A stretch of DNA of 64,000 nt, taken from assembly GCA_033675545.1 (NCBI GenBank), contig JAWDGP010003608.1:234501-298500 (forward strand), in the 5' to 3' direction. Source of the DNA: Elysia crispata (lineage: Eukaryota; Mollusca; Gastropoda; Plakobranchidae). Below, one piece after another: positions 62,573 to 64,000 of this stretch. The position numbers and the translations under genes were made by a program. Positions within the stretch are counted from its first letter, which is position 1; every line of letters starts with the position of its first letter. Under the pieces are notes generated by a model, which was not told the origin of the DNA, made no database searches, and saw only the letters and a list, made by a program, of their open reading frames with translations.

Positions 62573-64000
62573 TTCCAGGTTTGTTGTGTCGTCAGTTGCT
62601 CAAACAAAGAAAAGTATCAAGTTTAGCCATGTAGATGAGGATAACCTGCCGGAGGTCAGAGGTCATGAGATTGCCAGGAGCTGTTATGACTGGTACATGT
62701 CTGCTGCAGATAAGAGTTATCTCCTCTTTCTTTATCTCCATATTACCGCCTGGTCTCGGCAAACATTGCCTCGTACAGTTCAGACAAAGAGCAGCATTGT
62801 TTGACAATTGTTATAAAAACAATGGCGAATGTTTAATTATTGTTAGCTGGAGAGTAGTAAGCAACCTCCGGTCACCTGACTGTGTGGTAAAACTGAGAAG
62901 TACATCCGATTCTGAAACAATTCTATTCTGGACCTGACTAGGAGGTTACAACATGAACACCAAGTATGACGGGAACTCTGCTGTGGCAAACGTCAAGAGC
63001 CGCAGAAAGTACAGACAGGGACAAAAATCCAGGAGAGCTGACGCTGCGGGCATACCGCACTAATAGCTCCGCTGAGTGGGCCGCTCGTAAAAGTGGCACT
63101 GTGGCTTCCTGGTGCGAGTCCTGGCCGCTATCTGTCAGCCTGTCATATCTGGGGAATGAGCACCGCGAGAAAACTGGCTCAGACCGGCTCAGACTGACAG
63201 TCCTGCCACTCATAGGCCGAGCTAACCGACTCAACATAGTCGGTGCGCGCCCGGGAAGAAACAGTGAAACTGAGAGACGTTCTTGTAGATGTGGCGGATC
63301 TTGTAACTGTGGCCTCTACTCCGGTGTTGAACGCACACCGTGCTGGCAAGATTTAGAATGGAAGCCTCAATGTCATAAATCCAACCTCCCGCCTTCATAT
63401 TAAGCCAAGCCCGTCCCTGACAGCAGGACCAGGTGTAACTCACCGTCTGGTCACTGCTCCAGCTCCGGCCGGAACCTGACACATTCCCATCATGCCGTGA
63501 AGCAGTCTGGTGCCGGAGAGGTCTCGGTAGATGGAGATCTGTGTGCGTGTCTCTTGAGATGGATGGACGTGCAATGTCAAATGGGTTGCCTACAGGCTAG
63601 AGAGAAACAAAAACAAGGAGGAAGCGTCTATAGATGGAGAGAGTGAGAGAGAGAGAGAGAGAAGGCTTGCAACGAGTTGAAAGGGGTTCCAAGGTATATC
63701 ATCCTCAGCCAAAATCTAAGGCAGATAATCAAGAAGCGCCTGCCATCGTGTCCTAGCAAGCCGTCCAACACGGCTCTACTTTACAGGGAAGTGGATTTTC
63801 TCTAACTGATAATGGGCTTGTCTCTTGTGTTTCACTATTTCCCTCTGACCCTTGGATCAACCTCACCTATCGCAGTGATGTGATGGTGCGGGAAAAAGAT
63901 GAATAACGGGCCTTGAGTAGATAATTCCTCGACCTCATTTCCTCTCTAAGCAATAGCTTTGTTTCAACTTCAGAGCCATATCTGGGTAGGAAAAAACTCG
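62573..64000. other. Intron sequence, no exon recognised, to window end
   Basis: A 145-codon + frame (62966-63403) and opposed frames on the - strand lie in a GC-richer part (62960-63480). They have no recognised domain, and openness on both strands argues against coding. A short GA tract lies at 63640-63661. The rest is unique. Confidence 0.45.

Noticed and set aside
62010..64000. Next KIF26 motor exon (switch II, L-I-D-L-G-S)
   Set aside because: I searched the visible frames after exon E and found no such segment; it should lie beyond the window.

Overview
This is a piece of an animal (metazoan) nuclear genome. The only gene I can support is five internal exons, on the + strand, of an atypical kinesin of the KIF26 family (kinesin-11; vertebrate KIF26A/KIF26B, nematode VAB-8). 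Joined in order, the exons (30503-30715, 33465-33558, 38135-38332, 59832-59990, 61673-61768) give 760 nt, or 253 codons plus one base, in one consistent reading frame. They cover the first part of the motor domain, from the first beta strand (VKVMLKI) through the Walker A loop (GYSKLGKT) to the region that corresponds to kinesin switch I (SSHLLFTLNVYQYR). The exons for the rest of the motor, the neck and the long tail are not visible and should lie beyond base 64000. The 5' exons must lie before base 1, or be too small or divergent to recognise in the first 30 kb. The phylum is inferred: intron size, private minisatellites and tRNA-derived SINE fragments suit a mollusc or other lophotrochozoan, but the sequence alone does not prove it.

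Everything else is intronic or upstream DNA, and it is unusually rich in tandem repeats. I count roughly thirty minisatellite families with units from 10 to 88 bp, plus many (CT)n/(GA)n tracts and CTT, AGT, GTT and TCTA microsatellites. Together they cover about 33 kb, half of the window. Almost every array has its own unit sequence, so this looks like many independent local amplifications, not one dispersed satellite. The largest arrays are a 66/67-bp array of about 4.3 kb (54112-58402), a 68-bp array of about 3.4 kb (12305-15712), a 56-bp array of about 2.5 kb (35517-38055), a 34-bp array of about 1.7 kb (49930-51640) and a 53-bp array of about 1.5 kb (4130-5675).

Layout: 1-30502 is upstream or 5' intron sequence with arrays of 51, 45, 53, 58, 80, 68, 10, 38, 25/36, 57, 60, 76, 51 and 46 bp. 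Then come exon A (30503-30715); intron 1 (2.7 kb: CT tracts, TCTA repeats, a 42-bp array and an AGT array); exon B (33465-33558); intron 2 (4.6 kb, mostly 34-bp and 56-bp arrays); exon C (38135-38332); intron 3 (21.5 kb: arrays of 54, 66-72, 60, 88, 10, 34, 75 and 66/67 bp); exon D (59832-59990); intron 4 (1.7 kb: 40-bp and 17-bp arrays); exon E (61673-61768); and at least 2.2 kb of the next intron.

The long open frames in this window are nearly all by-products of repeats, either CT tracts read as Ser-Leu runs or minisatellites whose unit is a multiple of three, and I do not call them genes. Copy numbers and unit lengths were counted by eye and are approximate.
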